A DNA stretch of 64,000 bases from Mycolicibacterium neworleansense (GCF_001245615.1 NZ_CWKH01000002.1:1116001-1180000), one strand, 5' to 3'. Numbered from the stretch's first letter, positions 41,674 to 51,452 are shown. Numbers and translations are program-made. Notes: generated from the letters alone by a model not told the origin.

Positions 41674-43107
41674 ATGGCAGAACACCACCAGCATGTGCCC
41701 CAAGGCCGGCTTCGCAGAACCATGCCCCTGGCCGGGTTCACCGCTCGTGCCGCTGGTGGGCGGCTCGTGGCGGGATTGCAACAGCGGGTCGGTGATGACG
41801 GTGCGGTGCGGCGGTTCCATGAGCGCACCGCCGGCCGTTACGTCGAGATGCTCGGCCACTCCAAGGGTGCCCTGATGAAGATCGGGCAGCTGATGTCTCT
41901 GATCGAATCATCAGACGTGGGGAACGGCGGATTCCAGCCTTACCAAAAAGCACTCGCCCGGCTTCAGGCGGATGCTCCTCCCATGGAGTCCGCGCTCGTC
42001 CACGACGTCCTGAATGATGAACTCGAAGACGGTATGGGGACTTTCGTCGAGTTCAGCGATGAGCCGATTGCGTCAGCCTCGATCGGCCAGGTCCACCGCG
42101 CTGTCCTTCCCGACGGGCGTGACGTTGCGGTCAAGGTGCAGTATCCCGGTGTGGCGCAGGCGATCCGAGAGGACCTAGCCAACACGGAGCTCATCGCCAC
42201 GTTCCTACGATTTGCCACATCGGCGTCGGGGATCGTATTCGACCCACGCGAGCTGGCCCGTGAGTACACCGCGCGTATCGCCGAGGAGGTGGACTACCGA
42301 CGCGAGGCGAAAATGATCGCAACCTTCCACCAACTGTACTTCGACCATCCGTTCTTCCGGGTCCCCGAGATCGTCGGCCATGCCTGTACGGACCGGGTCC
42401 TCACGATGACATATCTGGATGGAATCAGTTGGGCTGCAGCGCAACAAGCTGAGCAATATCTCAAGAACCGCTGGGCCGAAGTGATCACTCGGTTCAGCTA
42501 TTCGAGCCTACGGCACAGCAATCTGCTCCATGCTGACCCGCACCCGGGCAACTATCGGTTCGGCAGCGACGGCAGTGTTGGGTTCGTCGACTTCGGCTGC
42601 ATCAAAGTGCTCGCGGAACAGAAGCGCAGGATGTGGATCTCCATCGTGCGCAACACCATCGACAAGCGCCTCGACGCCTTGCGTGCCGACGTCATCGAAG
42701 CGGGATTCATCACCGATGACTACCCGATCAGCAGCGCGGAGCTCTGCGACTTCTGGACTCAGGTGTTCTACGACATCGTCGCCGCTCCGCAGCCGGTCAC
42801 GTATACCGCGAAGAGCACCGCACGCACCACGCGTTGGATGTTCAGCCCTGACTCCGCCAATCCGTTGTCTCGCATGCGGGTGCCCGACGCCTACGCCTTT
42901 GCCCCGCGGGTGAATCAGGCGCTCACGAGTATCTCCGCCAAACTGCACGCCACGCTGCCCGCCCGCAGCATCGTCGACGATATGGATGGAGTCGCCGAAC
43001 CCACAACCGAGCTGGGCAAGCTACACCACGCGTGGGTGCGTGAGCGGGGTCTACCAGGTGCTCTCGATGACCACACCGCGACCCGGCTCGGGAGGGAAGG
43101 CCGATGA
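41674..43107 (+). CDS. ABC1/UbiB-family atypical kinase, paralogue 1
   Basis: A 477-residue ABC1 (ADCK/UbiB) protein. KxGQ is at 69-72 (MKIGQL), the Ala-rich loop ASASIGQVH at 133-141, nucleotide-binding Lys154 in VAVKVQYPGV, then the catalytic loop DPHPGN and metal-binding VDFG. All family signatures are intact. UbiB proteins support quinone and other lipid biosynthesis through ATPase activity; the partner lipid in mycobacteria is unknown. ATG 41674 has GGGAG upstream. The stop overlaps the next gene by ATGA. Confidence 0.87.
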   Translation: MAEHHQHVPQGRLRRTMPLAGFTARAAGGRLVAGLQQRVGDDGAVRRFHERTAGRYVEMLGHSKGALMKIGQLMSLIESSDVGNGGFQPYQKALARLQADAPPMESALVHDVLNDELEDGMGTFVEFSDEPIASASIGQVHRAVLPDGRDVAVKVQYPGVAQAIREDLANTELIATFLRFATSASGIVFDPRELAREYTARIAEEVDYRREAKMIATFHQLYFDHPFFRVPEIVGHACTDRVLTMTYLDGISWAAAQQAEQYLKNRWAEVITRFSYSSLRHSNLLHADPHPGNYRFGSDGSVGFVDFGCIKVLAEQKRRMWISIVRNTIDKRLDALRADVIEAGFITDDYPISSAELCDFWTQVFYDIVAAPQPVTYTAKSTARTTRWMFSPDSANPLSRMRVPDAYAFAPRVNQALTSISAKLHATLPARSIVDDMDGVAEPTTELGKLHHAWVRERGLPGALDDHTATRLGREGR

Positions 43108-44504
43108 CCGCAGCAGACGACATGGTGCCGCGCGGCCGTTTCCGCCGGACCATGCCCCTGGCTGGGTTCACTGCTCGCGCCGCAGGCGGCCGGCTGGTGG
43201 CGGGACTGCGGGAGAAGAGCGGGTCACATGGTGCAGTCGAGCGGTTCCACGAACGCACCGCGGAGCGCTACACCGAACTGCTGGGTCATTCCAAAGGTGC
43301 CTTGATGAAGGCAGGCCAGATTCTGTCTATGGTCGATGCCGAGGCGATCGGCAGTTCGGGATTCGCACCTTATCAGCGGGCGTTGGCCCGGTTACGGACC
43401 GACGCGCCGCCGATGTGCCCCGACCTCGTGCGGACGGTGCTCGCTGACGAGCTCGGTTCGGGTACCGAATGTTTCGCCGAGTTCGACGATGAGCCGATCG
43501 CGGCGGCATCGGTCGGTCAGGTGCATCGGGCCGTGCTTCGTGACGGGCGTGCGGTTGCGGTCAAAATACAGTATCCCGGTGTCGCCCAGGCGATCCGGGA
43601 TGACCTCGCCAACACTGAACTGTTGCTCACGTTCATGCGTTTGGGAGCCGCTGCGTTGGGTGTGATGACCGACATCCGTGCCATGGCCGCCGAGATCACC
43701 GCCCGGATCGGCGAGGAAGTCGACTACCGACACGAAGCAGCGATGATCACCGCGTTCGCCGACCTCCTGCGGGGCCACCCCTTCATCCATATCCCCGACG
43801 TCATCGCTGAAGCTTCCGGCGAGCGGGTGCTGACGATGACCTACCTCGATGGAATGGATTGGGCCGCAGCTCAACACGCCGAACAAGACCTACGGAACAC
43901 CTGGGCCGAAGCGGTCTTCCGATTCATCAACAGCGGGTCCCGCCACGGCAACCTCGTCCAGGTCGACCCGCATCCCGGCAACTTCCTGTTCAACCCAGAT
44001 GGCACCGTCGGTTGCCTCGACTTCGGCTGTGTCCAGTCCTTCGCCGAACGGCCCCGTTGGCTGTTCCTTGCGCTGATGCATGCCGGGATGGAGGGTCGCT
44101 ACGACGATTGCCGTGAGCTGATGCTCCAGATGGGGCTGATATCGGCTGATTCGTCGCTCAGTGACGACGACCTGCGGCGCGTCGTCTCGGACATGACGCA
44201 CGCGACCACCCAACCGCAACCGGTCACGTACACACCGGAACTGATGGCGCGAAGTCTCCGCGCGTTCCTGGGTGACCAGAACTCCGCACACATGACGGTG
44301 ACCCGTGAATTCGTGTTTCTGCCCCGGTTGCAGATCGCCTTCGATCACATCGCCACCGGACTACGCGCAACCGTGCCGGTGCGGTCCATTCTCGAAGACC
44401 TCTCCGGCATCGCTGAACCCAACACCGAACTCGGGAAGCTGCACCATGCCTGGGTCCGTGAACGCGGATTGCCATGCGGATTGGATCACCATGACCATCC
44501 CTGA
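43104..44504 (+). CDS. ABC1/UbiB-family atypical kinase, paralogue 2
   Basis: A 466-residue homologue of the preceding protein, collinear through most of its length (both start with GR(L/F)RRTMPLAGFTARAAGG after about ten residues). KAGQ 69-72, the AAASVGQVH loop, Lys in VAVKIQYPGV, DPHPGN and LDFG are all present. A tandem duplication is evident. The two may form a heteromer. Overlaps the first gene by ATGA and the P450 start by 14 bp, so all three are translationally coupled. Confidence 0.87.
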   Translation: MTAADDMVPRGRFRRTMPLAGFTARAAGGRLVAGLREKSGSHGAVERFHERTAERYTELLGHSKGALMKAGQILSMVDAEAIGSSGFAPYQRALARLRTDAPPMCPDLVRTVLADELGSGTECFAEFDDEPIAAASVGQVHRAVLRDGRAVAVKIQYPGVAQAIRDDLANTELLLTFMRLGAAALGVMTDIRAMAAEITARIGEEVDYRHEAAMITAFADLLRGHPFIHIPDVIAEASGERVLTMTYLDGMDWAAAQHAEQDLRNTWAEAVFRFINSGSRHGNLVQVDPHPGNFLFNPDGTVGCLDFGCVQSFAERPRWLFLALMHAGMEGRYDDCRELMLQMGLISADSSLSDDDLRRVVSDMTHATTQPQPVTYTPELMARSLRAFLGDQNSAHMTVTREFVFLPRLQIAFDHIATGLRATVPVRSILEDLSGIAEPNTELGKLHHAWVRERGLPCGLDHHDHP

Positions 44505-45690
44505 CCTCTCACCGGCACGACTTCCCTGGGACGCGGCCGATCCCTATCCGTTCTATGAGGCGCGGCGGCGCGGCGGTGACGTCGTCTGGGATGACACCGC
44601 GCAGGCCTGGCTGGTCCTCGGCTATCACGCCACCCGCGAGGTACTCACCGGAACGCAGTGGACCGCGGACCCCCGCGCGAGCATGGCCGCCTCCGGTGCG
44701 TCGGACTTCTTCAACTCGACGTTCGTCGAAGCCAGCATGCTGTTCACCGATGGCCCTGCCCATGACCGGTTGCGTGGCGCGGTGCGGGACGTATTCGGCC
44801 GCGCCTTCATCAAACGACTCGCCGACGGTGTCGAAACCATCTGCAACGACACGGTTTCCACGATTCCCGCCGACGAGTCGTTCGATGCGATGGCGCAGAT
44901 CGCCCTCCCGCTACCGATAGCGGTCATCGGCGCGTGGCTCGGCTTGGACACCGACCAGTGCGCGGCACTGCGTGAGCACTCGTCGGCCATCATCCGCATC
45001 CTCGGCGGGTTCACCGATCAGGAAGAACTCGCACAGGGCATCGGCGCGGCGGCGGTACTACTCACCGAGATGCTGCCCGCGGCCGCTGACCGCCGCACCC
45101 ATCCCCGAGACGACCTGCTCAGCTACATCGCGGCGGACGCGTCTCTCACGCTGGGCGAGGTTGTCACCACCGCGATCCTGATCGCGGTCGCCGGACACGA
45201 GACCACCGCAAACCTGCTCGGAGCCGGCCTCGTCCGACTACTCAGTCCTGATGACGACGGCACCTGTCCCGCAGACCGGATCGACCCCGCCGACCCGGGA
45301 GTGGTCGCCGAACTGCTGCGTCTCGACAGCCCCGTCCAGGCGACCGCTCGCACTGCGACCGCCGACCAGACCCTCACCGGCATCGATATCCGTTGTGGAG
45401 AAACCGTTCTGGCGTGTGTCGCGGCAGCCAACCGCGATCCGGCCGTCTACGCCGATCCGGACCTGTTCCGTCCGGGCCGGCCTGGACCCGCACCGCTGAC
45501 CTTCGGGCACGGCGCCCACTACTGCCTGGGCGCCCCCTTGGCCCGACTGGAAACCACCGCCGCCCTATGCCACATCTTGCGCCGCGGCCCCGCACTCGTG
45601 GGCACCCCGACGTGGCGCGACACCCCGGCGATCCGAGGGCCGTTGACGGTCCCCGTCCGGTTCGGGGTCAGGTGCCCATCGCCGCTGTGA
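44491..45690 (+). CDS. Cytochrome P450 of the ABC1 operon
   Basis: A 399-residue bacterial class I P450. The I-helix AGHETTANL contains the conserved acid-alcohol pair, the K-helix is ELLRLDSP and the heme loop FGHGAHYCLGAPLARLE is complete. It begins inside the 3' end of the second ABC1 gene (14-bp overlap). The substrate is probably a hydrophobic, isoprenoid-like or polyketide molecule handled with the ABC1 and SRPBCC proteins (inference). The 3' end overlaps the convergent SDR by 23 bp. Confidence 0.88.
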   Translation: MTIPDLSPARLPWDAADPYPFYEARRRGGDVVWDDTAQAWLVLGYHATREVLTGTQWTADPRASMAASGASDFFNSTFVEASMLFTDGPAHDRLRGAVRDVFGRAFIKRLADGVETICNDTVSTIPADESFDAMAQIALPLPIAVIGAWLGLDTDQCAALREHSSAIIRILGGFTDQEELAQGIGAAAVLLTEMLPAAADRRTHPRDDLLSYIAADASLTLGEVVTTAILIAVAGHETTANLLGAGLVRLLSPDDDGTCPADRIDPADPGVVAELLRLDSPVQATARTATADQTLTGIDIRCGETVLACVAAANRDPAVYADPDLFRPGRPGPAPLTFGHGAHYCLGAPLARLETTAALCHILRRGPALVGTPTWRDTPAIRGPLTVPVRFGVRCPSPL

Positions 45691-46483
45691 CTGCCTGCGC
45701 GATGAACCGCACCGCATCGTTGCGGCTCACCGAGGCCATCAGCTGCGCGGCGGCCTGAATCTCCGGGCCCACCAGGCAGGTCGGGCCGTCGGCGAGGTTG
45801 TCGAAGGCTGCTGCCACCACATCGTCGAGGGCCGCCGCACCCGGCGGCGCTTGATCGGTCGAGTCGATCTGGCCGCGCTCGTGCTCGAGCTTGCGCAGTG
45901 CGGGGGTGTCGGTCTTGCCGAGGATCAGCCCGAGGACATCAACGCCCTTGTCGTGCAACTCGGTCCACAACGCCTCGGCGAACACCATGTCGAACGCCTT
46001 GCTCGCGCCGTAGGCCACCATGTTCGGCCCGCCGGCGAATCCGGCCCCTGACCCGAAAATGACGATGCCGCCACGACCGCGCTCGACCATCGGTTGTGCG
46101 TAGTGGTGACACAGCTGCATCGGCACCATGCAGTTGCGCTGGACCAGTGACTCGGCGTCCGAGAGCGGACCGGACAGGAACGGTGTGAACTTGGGATCGG
46201 CCCCGGCGCAGTACACCAGGAAGCCGATGTCCAGGTCCGCGGTCGCGTCGATCACCTGCCCGGCGGCCCCCGGCACGGCCAGATCGATTGCCAGCGTGCT
46301 CGTCTGCACCCCGGTGCGCGCGCGGATCTGCGCGGCGACATCTTCGAGAACCGCCTTGCGCCGGGCCAGCAGGACCACGTTGAGGCCACGGCGGGCCAGC
46401 TCTTCGGACATCGCCGAACCGACGCCATCGGACGCGCCGGCCACCAGTGCCCACGGCCCGTACTTCTCTGCGAAGTCAGACAT
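45668..46483 (-). CDS. SDR-family oxidoreductase
   Basis: A 271-residue short-chain dehydrogenase. The glycine motif is AGASDGVGSA (about 15-24), VYCAGAD matches the NNAG region, the catalytic Ser is in GSGAG and Tyr/Lys in YGASK. ATG 46483 is chosen over an upstream in-frame start (46579) lying in the preceding gene. Last gene of an ADH-SnoaL-SDR minus-strand operon, overlapping the SnoaL-like gene by 8 bp. Confidence 0.85.
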   Translation of the reverse strand: MSDFAEKYGPWALVAGASDGVGSAMSEELARRGLNVVLLARRKAVLEDVAAQIRARTGVQTSTLAIDLAVPGAAGQVIDATADLDIGFLVYCAGADPKFTPFLSGPLSDAESLVQRNCMVPMQLCHHYAQPMVERGRGGIVIFGSGAGFAGGPNMVAYGASKAFDMVFAEALWTELHDKGVDVLGLILGKTDTPALRKLEHERGQIDSTDQAPPGAAALDDVVAAAFDNLADGPTCLVGPEIQAAAQLMASVSRNDAVRFIAQAVTAAMGT

Positions 46484-46871
46484 TGGCGATCCGCACCGTG
46501 GTGAACCGTCGCCGCGCGATCCGCCAGCCCGCGGCGGTCCGGACCAGTTCGTCGTCGTAGAAACCGATGGCGTTGACACCGGAGTTGTTGTCCTGGGCCA
46601 GGATCAGCGCATCGACGTAGGTGCGGGCCGTGGCGGTGTCACCGTCGGCGGTGATCGCGTGGTTGCTCAGCCGGTGCATGGTGTGTCCGGCCATGGCGTG
46701 GGACTGGTCCATGAACTCGGTGACCGCGTCCACCCCGTTCCACTGCCCGATCTCTCCGTAGTCCAGCAGGCAGTCGTCGGTGAACACGGTGCGGAACAGC
46801 GGCCAGTCCCGCCGGTCGATCCCGGTCGCGTAGCGGACCAGTACGTCGGTGATGTCATCACGATCGCTCAT
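46476..46871 (-). CDS. SnoaL/NTF2-like protein
   Basis: A 131-residue cystatin-like fold protein (SnoaL_4 type). It opens with DDITDVLVRYATGIDRRDWPLFRTVFTDD and ends with GWRIARRRFTTV, both characteristic. Some members are isomerases or dehydratases with an Asp/His pair; His residues in SHAMAGHTMHRLSNH are candidates. ATG 46871 has GGAG upstream. It overlaps the ADH gene by 14 bp and the SDR by 8 bp. Confidence 0.8.
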   Translation of the reverse strand: MSDRDDITDVLVRYATGIDRRDWPLFRTVFTDDCLLDYGEIGQWNGVDAVTEFMDQSHAMAGHTMHRLSNHAITADGDTATARTYVDALILAQDNNSGVNAIGFYDDELVRTAAGWRIARRRFTTVRIANV

Positions 46872-47919
46872 TGCCAACTCCATTCGGACGAACGATGATT
46901 CGCGCCGGTCCCACCGACCGGCGGGCCAGGTCGAGCGCGTCGGGAACCTCATCGAGGGGCACCACCATGCCGATGCTGGGCGTCGGGTCAAGCTCGCCGG
47001 CGGCGATAGCGCCCAGCGTGCCGTACCAGTCCTGCGGCCAGGGCCCACCGCCGAACTGCAGGGTCACCCCCTGGCGGGTGGCCGTGGTGATGTCGAGGGT
47101 GTCGCCGGTGTACCAACCGCCGGCACAGTAGATGCGGGTGCCCATGTCGGCCTCCTCGACGATCTTCTGGATCAGGCCCGAGGCTCCGACGCATTCGAAA
47201 ACGACGGCCGGTCCCCACAGGTTGCGTTCGGCGCGGACCTCACGCCAGACCTCCAGCGGTGAGCGCTCAGCAGGGTCGACGGCGATGTGCGCGCCGAACT
47301 CCTTGCAGGCCAATGCCCGCCGGTCGGCCTGATAGTCCGACACGATGATGGGCTCGGTACCGCGGCGGGCGAGGGCGGCGACGGCCGACAGCCCGATCGC
47401 TCCGGCTCCGATGACGATGGGGATCTCGCCGGACTCCAGGCGGGCCGAGCGGACGTAGAACTCGCCGACGGCGAACGCGTCGGTGAGGGCGACGGCGTCG
47501 TCGGTCGCGGTACCGCCGGCGACTCGGGCGATGGATTCGGAGACCACCACCAGCTCGGCGAAGCTGCCGGGGGAGTCGGGGTGCTGACCGATGATGTGTG
47601 CACCGTCGGCGCCCCCGTTGATCAGCCTGATGGGAATCGACGTGACCCTGGCACCGACCGGGAACTGGCCGGTGCAACCGGGCCCGTGCGCGATGACCTC
47701 GCCGACGAACTCGTGGCCGAGCACCACGTCCCGGTCAGAGTCATACAGCGATCGGCCGGTCGGGTCGTCGAGGCCGAGTTCCGGATGGTCCATGAAATGG
47801 ACGTCGGAGGCGCAGAGCGCGGTACTGAGTACCCGCAACAGGAGCTCGCCGGGTCCGGGTACGGGATCGGCAATCTCACGCACCGTCAGGGCGCCCTCCC
47901 GCAAGACGACTGCGCGCAT
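46858..47919 (-). CDS. Zinc-type alcohol dehydrogenase lacking the structural-zinc lobe
   Basis: A 353-residue medium-chain dehydrogenase. Catalytic ligands Cys36, His69 and Glu70 (GHEF) are present and GAGAIGLSAVAALA is the nucleotide site. The four-Cys structural-zinc lobe is absent; only Cys81 remains in that region. ATG 47919 is used; 47967 is an upstream alternative within the operator array. First gene of a three-gene operon, divergent from IclR. Confidence 0.83.
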   Translation of the reverse strand: MRAVVLREGALTVREIADPVPGPGELLLRVLSTALCASDVHFMDHPELGLDDPTGRSLYDSDRDVVLGHEFVGEVIAHGPGCTGQFPVGARVTSIPIRLINGGADGAHIIGQHPDSPGSFAELVVVSESIARVAGGTATDDAVALTDAFAVGEFYVRSARLESGEIPIVIGAGAIGLSAVAALARRGTEPIIVSDYQADRRALACKEFGAHIAVDPAERSPLEVWREVRAERNLWGPAVVFECVGASGLIQKIVEEADMGTRIYCAGGWYTGDTLDITTATRQGVTLQFGGGPWPQDWYGTLGAIAAGELDPTPSIGMVVPLDEVPDALDLARRSVGPARIIVRPNGVGNERS

Positions 47920-47932
47920 CACATCTATCCAT

Positions 47933-47959
47933 TCTCGAATAGTCGAGATAGTATCTCGA
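47933..47959. promoter_or_regulatory. Overlapping TCTCGA/TCGAGA palindromes, probable IclR operator
   Basis: TCTCGA-N4-TCGAGA (47933-47948) and TCGAGATA-G-TATCTCGA (47943-47959) share one half-site, giving three alternating half-sites. They overlap a -10-like TAGTAT (47949-47954) for iclR and a GACTAT/TTGTCA promoter-like pair for the ADH. Confidence 0.55.
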
Positions 47960-48003
47960 ATTGACAAGGCTGACTGTAGGAACCACCCAGAGGGGAGTCA
48001 AGG

Positions 48004-48861
48004 GTGCGTGGTGCGAGCTCGGCGCCCACCGGCCGGGTGCTCGACGTCATCGAGTTGCTGGCGGGTTCCGGCGATACGGGGCTGCGGTTCTCCGATGTGG
48101 TGAGCGCACTGGGCCTGACGCAGGCCACCGCGCATGCCATCCTCAAGACCTTGTGCGACCGGGGCTGGCTGATCCGCGACCCCGCGGGCAAGACGTTCGC
48201 GCTCGGGCCGGGCCTGGCCGTGGTGGCGGCGCGAACCGAGGCTGCCCGACCATTGGCGCATGCGGCTCGCATTGCCGCACAAGAGCTTTCAGAGCTTCTC
48301 GGGTATGCCGCCTCGGTGGTCGAGCGGGCCGGTGCCGAGCTGGTGATCACCGCGTTCGAGGGCGCCGGATCGGGCGGTCCCCCGACGGACCGTATCCGTT
48401 ACGCACCGCCGTTCGGCGTCGCGTTCGCGGCCTGGGATTCGCCTGCCGAGCAACGCGCCTGGATCGACCGGGCGCCCACCGCGGGCAGCACGCTGACCGA
48501 GCGGCTCGTCGAGGTGCTCGCGCAGACCAGGGACCGCGGATTCGACGTCGACTGGACGACACCGGATCTCACTCGGGCGGCACAGGTGGTCGGCGCGCTG
48601 CCGAGCGACGGCCTGCCCGATCACGTGCGCGACATCACCGATCAGCTGCTCGCCGAGTTCACCACCATCGGTCTGGCCCCGGTCGGCGACGCGGCCCGCA
48701 GATCCCAGCCGGTGGCCACGATCGCCGCACCGGTCTTCGGCGCTCACGGCCGGGTCGCGCTGATCCTGTCCGTCCACCCGTTGCGGCCCATGACCGCGCG
48801 CCAGGTGGACACCGTTGGGCAACGGGTCAGGCGGGCCGCCGATCGGCTGAGCCGATCGTGA
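48004..48861 (+). CDS. IclR-family transcriptional regulator
   Basis: A 285-residue IclR-type regulator. The N-terminal winged HTH is at about 8-70 (TGRVLDVIELLAGSG, DVVSALGLTQATAHAILKTL, GPGLAV) and the effector domain follows. GTG 48004 is used. Divergent from the ADH-SnoaL-SDR operon across an 84-bp region that contains the palindromes, so regulation of that operon and itself is likely. The 3' end overlaps the convergent FAH gene by 35 bp. Confidence 0.85.
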   Translation: MRGASSAPTGRVLDVIELLAGSGDTGLRFSDVVSALGLTQATAHAILKTLCDRGWLIRDPAGKTFALGPGLAVVAARTEAARPLAHAARIAAQELSELLGYAASVVERAGAELVITAFEGAGSGGPPTDRIRYAPPFGVAFAAWDSPAEQRAWIDRAPTAGSTLTERLVEVLAQTRDRGFDVDWTTPDLTRAAQVVGALPSDGLPDHVRDITDQLLAEFTTIGLAPVGDAARRSQPVATIAAPVFGAHGRVALILSVHPLRPMTARQVDTVGQRVRRAADRLSRS

Positions 48862-49537
48862 AGCTGAACTCCGCGACTCCTTCGACGCCGCCGGACACGA
48901 CATCGCCGGGCTGCATCGGACCGACCCCGGCCGGGGTTCCGCTGTAGATGAGGTCACCTGGTGCCAGGTCGATGGCGGACGAGATCGCGCTGATGACCTC
49001 CGGGACCGACCAGATCAGGTCCTTCAGGTCGCCATGCTGCTTGAGCTCACCGTTGACCCGCAGCCAGATCTCGCCACTGTCTGGATGACCGACCTCTGAG
49101 ACCGGATGAATCGGCGTGCACGGCGCGGACGCGTCGAAGCCCTTGGACCAGTCCCAGGGACGGCTGAGTTTCTTGGCCTCGTCCTGTAGATCGCGTCGGG
49201 TCAGATCGACACCGACGCCGTAGCCCCAGACGAGGCTGAGCGCGTCGTCGGCAGCCACGTCCCGGCCACCGCCACCCAGCGCCACCACGAGTTCGATCTC
49301 GTGGTGGAAGGCCGAGGTCAGCGAGGGATAGGGCACCGCGCCCGCCGCGTCGATCACGGCGTCGGCCGGCTTCATGAAGAAGAACGGCGGCTCCCGGTCG
49401 GGATCCTTGCCCATCTCCCTGGCGTGGGCCGCATAGTTGCGGCCCACGCAGAACACCCGCCGGATCGGGAAGCGCTCCGGCCCGGTGCTCACCGGGAGTG
49501 ACGCGTGCGGTGGGGGAGGGATCACGAAGTCGGCCAT
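48827..49537 (-). CDS. Fumarylacetoacetate hydrolase-family protein
   Basis: A 236-residue FAH-fold enzyme. CVGRNYAAHAREMG and EIELVVALG are family signatures, with metal ligands expected from the two Glu in HHEIELVV and the Asp in GYGVGVDLTRRDLQ; KGFDASAP and YSGTPAGVGPM follow. Members include acylpyruvases and 2-keto acid hydratase/isomerases. ATG 49537 is preferred (GGGGAAG eight bases upstream). It may act on the product of the adjacent ADH/SDR pathway. It overlaps iclR by 35 bp at the 3' ends. Confidence 0.83.
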   Translation of the reverse strand: MADFVIPPPPHASLPVSTGPERFPIRRVFCVGRNYAAHAREMGKDPDREPPFFFMKPADAVIDAAGAVPYPSLTSAFHHEIELVVALGGGGRDVAADDALSLVWGYGVGVDLTRRDLQDEAKKLSRPWDWSKGFDASAPCTPIHPVSEVGHPDSGEIWLRVNGELKQHGDLKDLIWSVPEVISAISSAIDLAPGDLIYSGTPAGVGPMQPGDVVSGGVEGVAEFSFTIGSADRRPA

Positions 49538-49561
49538 GGAAACCATCTTCCCCGGCCGGCC

Positions 49562-51391
49562 TCAGAACGCGTCGTTGTCCAGCTCCATGACGTCGCCGTC
49601 GACCGACTCGACTACTTCACGAACCGCCGTCAGCAGCGGCAACATGTTGTGCGCGAAGAACTTCGCCACCGCGACCTTGCCTTCGTAGAACGGCCGGTCG
49701 CGGTCGGTAGCGGTGGCCAGCGCGGTCCGGGCCACCTGCGCACCGACCAGCAGGCGCCAGCCGATCAGCAGATCGCCCACCGCCAGCAGGAACCGCACCG
49801 AACCCAGGCCGACCTTGTACAGCTGCTCTGGCTGTTCCTGGGCGGCCATCAGGTAGCCGGTGAGCGTTGCCGCCATCGACTGCACATCGGCCAGCGCCGT
49901 GGCGAGCCGGTCGATTTCGGGCTTCAGCTCGCCGCCGCCGGCGTCGATCGTCGCCGAGATCTGGGCCGCGACGTGGGCCAGCGCACCGCCCTGGTCGCGG
50001 ACGATCTTGCGGAAGAAGAAGTCCAGCGCCTGGATGGCGGTGGTGCCCTCGTACAGCGAATCGATCTTGGCGTCGCGGATGTACTGCTCGATCGGGTAGT
50101 CCTGCAGGTAACCGGATCCGCCGAGGGTCTGCAGCGATTCGGTGAGCAGCTCGTAGGCCCGTTCGGAGCCGACACCCTTGACGATCGGCAGCAGCAGGTC
50201 GTTGACACGATGCGCCAGGCCGGCATCGGCGCCCGAGACATGTTGCGCCACCACGGAATCCTGATGCGCCGCGGTGTACAGGTACACCGACCGCAGGCCC
50301 TCGGCGTAGGCTTTCTGCGTGAGCAGGCTGCGCCGCACGTCGGGGTGCTCGATGATCGCGACCCGCGGTGCGGTCTTGTCGGCCATCTTGAGCAGGTCCG
50401 AACCCTGGATGCGTTCCTTGGCGTAGGCGAGCGCGTTGAGATAGCCCGTGGACAGGGTGCCCGCCGACTTCACCCCGACCGTCATACGGGCGTTCTCGAT
50501 CACCCGGAACATCTGCGCGATGCCGTTGTGCACATCGCCGACGAGGTAGCCGACGGCCGGGATGCCGTGCGCACCGAAGGTCAGCTCACAGGTGGGCGAG
50601 GACTTGATGCCCATCTTGTGTTCGACGCCGGTGACGAACACGCCGTTGCGTTCGCCGAGTTCGAGGGTCTCGGGGTCGAAGTGGAACTTCGGCACGTAGA
50701 ACAGGCTCAGCCCCTTGGTGCCGGGTCCGGCGCCCTCGGGGCGGGCCAGCACGAGGTGGAAGACATTCTCGGCGGTGTCGCCGACCTCTCCGCCGGAGAT
50801 GAAGCGCTTCACCCCGTCGATGTGCCAGGTGCCGTCGGGTTGCGCGATGGCCCTGGTGCGTCCGGCGCCGACGTCGGACCCGGCGTCGGGCTCGGTCAGC
50901 ACCATGGTGCCGGCCCAGCCCTTGTCCATGCTCATGCGCGCCCAGCGCTGCTGCTCTTCGGTACCCACCTCGGCCAAGGTGTGTGCCATCGCCGGGCCGA
51001 GGCCGTAGAAGAACATGGCGGATGGGTTGGCGCACATGATCATTTCCTGGATCGCCCATACCAGCGATGCGGGTGCCGGTGTGCCACCGGCATTCTCGGC
51101 GATACCGATGCGCCACCACTCGGCGTCCTTGACGGCCTGCACGGTTTTCGCCAGCGGGCCGGGCACCGTGATCTCGTGGGTGGCCGGGTCGAACTCGGGC
51201 GGGTTGCGGTCGCAGTCGGCGAACGACTCCGCCACTATCCCCTCGGCAAAGCGCGCGACCTCGTCGAGCATCGTGCGGGCGGTGTCGGTGTCGAGATCAC
51301 CGAACGCGCCTGAGTCGAGGACCGGGCCCAAGGCCAGAACCTGGAAGAGATTGAATTCGATATCGCGAACATTGGCGATGTAGTGAGCCAC
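49562..51391 (-). CDS. Acyl-CoA dehydrogenase, FadE5 family
   Basis: A 609-residue long-form acyl-CoA dehydrogenase, the length of mycobacterial FadE5 (about 611). [49 protein letters not shown] and [19 protein letters not shown] are close to FadE5. It oxidises acyl-CoA to enoyl-CoA in beta-oxidation with FAD. GTG 51391 matches the family start. Gene numbering within the fadE set is not assigned. It is divergent from hrpA across a region with a perfect inverted repeat. Confidence 0.85.
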   Translation of the reverse strand: MAHYIANVRDIEFNLFQVLALGPVLDSGAFGDLDTDTARTMLDEVARFAEGIVAESFADCDRNPPEFDPATHEITVPGPLAKTVQAVKDAEWWRIGIAENAGGTPAPASLVWAIQEMIMCANPSAMFFYGLGPAMAHTLAEVGTEEQQRWARMSMDKGWAGTMVLTEPDAGSDVGAGRTRAIAQPDGTWHIDGVKRFISGGEVGDTAENVFHLVLARPEGAGPGTKGLSLFYVPKFHFDPETLELGERNGVFVTGVEHKMGIKSSPTCELTFGAHGIPAVGYLVGDVHNGIAQMFRVIENARMTVGVKSAGTLSTGYLNALAYAKERIQGSDLLKMADKTAPRVAIIEHPDVRRSLLTQKAYAEGLRSVYLYTAAHQDSVVAQHVSGADAGLAHRVNDLLLPIVKGVGSERAYELLTESLQTLGGSGYLQDYPIEQYIRDAKIDSLYEGTTAIQALDFFFRKIVRDQGGALAHVAAQISATIDAGGGELKPEIDRLATALADVQSMAATLTGYLMAAQEQPEQLYKVGLGSVRFLLAVGDLLIGWRLLVGAQVARTALATATDRDRPFYEGKVAVAKFFAHNMLPLLTAVREVVESVDGDVMELDNDAF

Positions 51392-51429
51392 GATCCGCAA
51401 GCGTCGCGGACGTCCGGGCAGGTACGCAA

Positions 51430-51452
51430 CCGTAGGTTGCGGCAACCTACGG
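51430..51452. promoter_or_regulatory. Perfect 11-bp inverted repeat upstream of the FadE5-like gene
   Basis: CCGTAGGTTGC (51430-51440) and GCAACCTACGG (51442-51452) around a single G. It lies 39 bp upstream of GTG 51391. A third partial half-site GGAGGTTGCC follows near 51463-51472. A likely regulator operator for the acyl-CoA dehydrogenase gene; the binding protein is not encoded nearby. Confidence 0.55.

Noticed and set aside
44305..44490. Upstream extension of the ABC1-operon P450
   Set aside because: It lies within the coding sequence of the second ABC1 kinase in another frame; ATG 44491 gives a full-length P450.
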